Part shown: piece by piece, positions 59,374 to 60,575 of the stretch
How positions within the stretch are numbered: the stretch's first letter is position 1
Layout: the number at the start of each line of letters is the position of its first letter
Source of the DNA: Lentisphaerales bacterium
Lineage (GTDB): Bacteria > Verrucomicrobiota > Kiritimatiellia > JAUXFM01
Direction: 5' to 3'
NCBI GenBank assembly: GCA_030622955.1
Contig: JAUXFM010000003.1
Coordinates: 1-60,575 of the forward strand
Length of the DNA: 60,575 nt
Translations under genes and position numbers: made by a program
The notes under the pieces: model-generated
Databases searched by the model: none
The model's input: only the letters and a program-made list of their open reading frames with translations
Told to the model about the DNA's origin: nothing

Positions 59374-60399
59374 ATGGATATAAAAGCGATTACATACAAG
59401 CGTCGGGTTGTGCCTTTGATGGCTTGCGCTTTCTTTGCGCTTTGCTGCGTTGCAGCTTTTGCGGTGATTGCCGTATGCGGCAAGTGTGGACACGAGCGGC
59501 TTGACGATGCCGTTGTCTGTGGTCATTGCGGAGCTTCATTCCCTGCTGCAACGAAGTATGCCGATCCGGGTGGCGAGGAACCGAAGGAATCGGCTGGGGC
59601 CCCTGTTCTTGCAAATCAACCAGCCGTTGATCATCATCTTGAATCAGCCATCATCAGTATGGAACTCAAGCTGACGGAGAAGTACCTTGCTGAAAACATG
59701 GGTGCCCTTGCAGAGTTGTTCTGCAAGAATGCAATGGCGCTTAACCTGCTCACCCTGGAGAATGCAGGCACGCGATCCGAAAGGATTCTTCATCTGCTGA
59801 AACGCTCAAATGCTAGTTATGCTTCTTCTGCGATCAGAGAAGCTCGAGCGGCCATGGCTCGATCCAGGAAGGCCTACGAACTTTTACAGAAGGCCCGCCG
59901 CTATGTCCCTGTGGGGAATACCTGGCTTCCGGTACATGATGAAGCGAAACTTTCAATGAAGCAGCGTGTGTTGTTGCGACGTGCACAGGCCGCGCCCTGC
60001 GGTACATGCCTTGGCTTCGGCAAGGTGGTATGCAGCAAGTGCAAGGGGACTGGAAGGGTCGAGTGTCCCAATGGATGCAAGAAAGGCTGGGTCCAAATAG
60101 AAGCCATGGATGGGCTTAACGGAAAGGCCCGGATGAAAGAGGTGCGATGCCCTACCTGCCTGGGATACAGCCGCGTTAATTGTGGTGAATGTCTTGGCGG
60201 AGGAGCGATTGTGTGCGAAACCTGCAAGGGATTGGGCGAACGCGCACAGTGCAGCGAATGTGGGGGAGAAGGCATGTCGGCATGTCGGCGATGCAATGGA
60301 TCCGGGCTCTATAAGGAAGGCAAATGCACCTATTGCGGCGGCAAAGGGCAGATTCTTTGCCGGGAGTGCAAGGGAGACGGCAAGAAAGTGAATAAGTAG
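59374..60399 (+). CDS. Zinc-finger protein: N-terminal zinc ribbon plus DnaJ-type CxxCxGxG repeats
   Basis: 'CGKCGHERLDDAVVCGHCGASF'; 'CGTCLGFGKVVCSKCKGTGRVECPNGC...CETCKGLGERAQCSECGGEGMSACRRCNGSG'. Confidence 0.85.
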   Translation: MDIKAITYKRRVVPLMACAFFALCCVAAFAVIAVCGKCGHERLDDAVVCGHCGASFPAATKYADPGGEEPKESAGAPVLANQPAVDHHLESAIISMELKLTEKYLAENMGALAELFCKNAMALNLLTLENAGTRSERILHLLKRSNASYASSAIREARAAMARSRKAYELLQKARRYVPVGNTWLPVHDEAKLSMKQRVLLRRAQAAPCGTCLGFGKVVCSKCKGTGRVECPNGCKKGWVQIEAMDGLNGKARMKEVRCPTCLGYSRVNCGECLGGGAIVCETCKGLGERAQCSECGGEGMSACRRCNGSGLYKEGKCTYCGGKGQILCRECKGDGKKVNK

Positions 60400-60407
60400 G
60401 TCTATCT

Positions 60408-60575
60408 ATGGATGAATTGCCCCAGTTATCAGGCTTCGAATTCATAGAGAAGCATGGCGAGGGCGGAATGGCTTCGGTCTGGAAGGCCCGGCAGATTTCG
60501 CTTGATCGAATTGTCGCTATCAAGATTCTTTCGCAGGGGCTGACTGCCGACGCAGAAGACGTTCAGCGCTTTCAA
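60408..60575 (+). CDS. Ser/Thr protein kinase, N-terminus only (runs off window)
   Basis: ATG at 60408: MDELPQLSGFEFIEKHGEGGMASVWKARQISLDRIVAIKILSQGLTADAEDVQRFQ; Gly-rich loop and VAIK lysine. Confidence 0.88.
   Translation, partial: MDELPQLSGFEFIEKHGEGGMASVWKARQISLDRIVAIKILSQGLTADAEDVQRFQ

Overview
The window is a ~60.6 kb bacterial chromosomal segment. Gene content (Tad locus, tandem sulfatases, an OPT-like/ABC mega-operon, SecA with SEC-C tail) suggests a PVC-type bacterium such as Lentisphaerae, Kiritimatiellae or Planctomycetes; this taxonomic guess is inference only. Blocks in order: (1) 1-4.2 kb: two tandem sulfatases, then two alpha/beta hydrolases on the minus strand. (2) 4.3-10.6 kb: ferritin, a histidine kinase plus two response regulators, a secreted protein, and a CsgG-like lipoprotein. 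(3) 11.1-23.3 kb: a minus-strand operon with two large OPT-like membrane proteins, a 1755-aa protein with an M28-peptidase-like N-terminus and an FtsX-type C-terminus, a two-lobed soluble protein, a PqqD-like protein, a minimal FtsX permease and a LolD/MacB-like ATPase. This is my main candidate for an undescribed system. (4) 23.4-28.8 kb: nitroreductase, a GcvH-like protein lacking the lipoyl lysine, a 700-aa membrane protein of unknown function, FmdB-like protein and a class IV aminotransferase. (5) 28.8-36.5 kb: accessory region with a repeat/MITE-like structure, a truncated IS3 transposase, a sulfatase, a decayed gene fragment, a GH18 enzyme and an intact IS with 16-bp perfect inverted repeats. 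(6) 36.5-48.1 kb: housekeeping genes ispD, metallophosphoesterase, radical SAM, secA, lnt, prfB (with +1 programmed frameshift), yicC, gmk, coaC-like and DUF192. (7) 48.1-59.3 kb: a Tad pilus locus with an FHA-CpaF fusion ATPase, a second FHA protein and a PEGA-repeat protein, next to a zinc-finger protein and a Ser/Thr kinase that runs off the window. No tRNA, rRNA or CRISPR was recognised.
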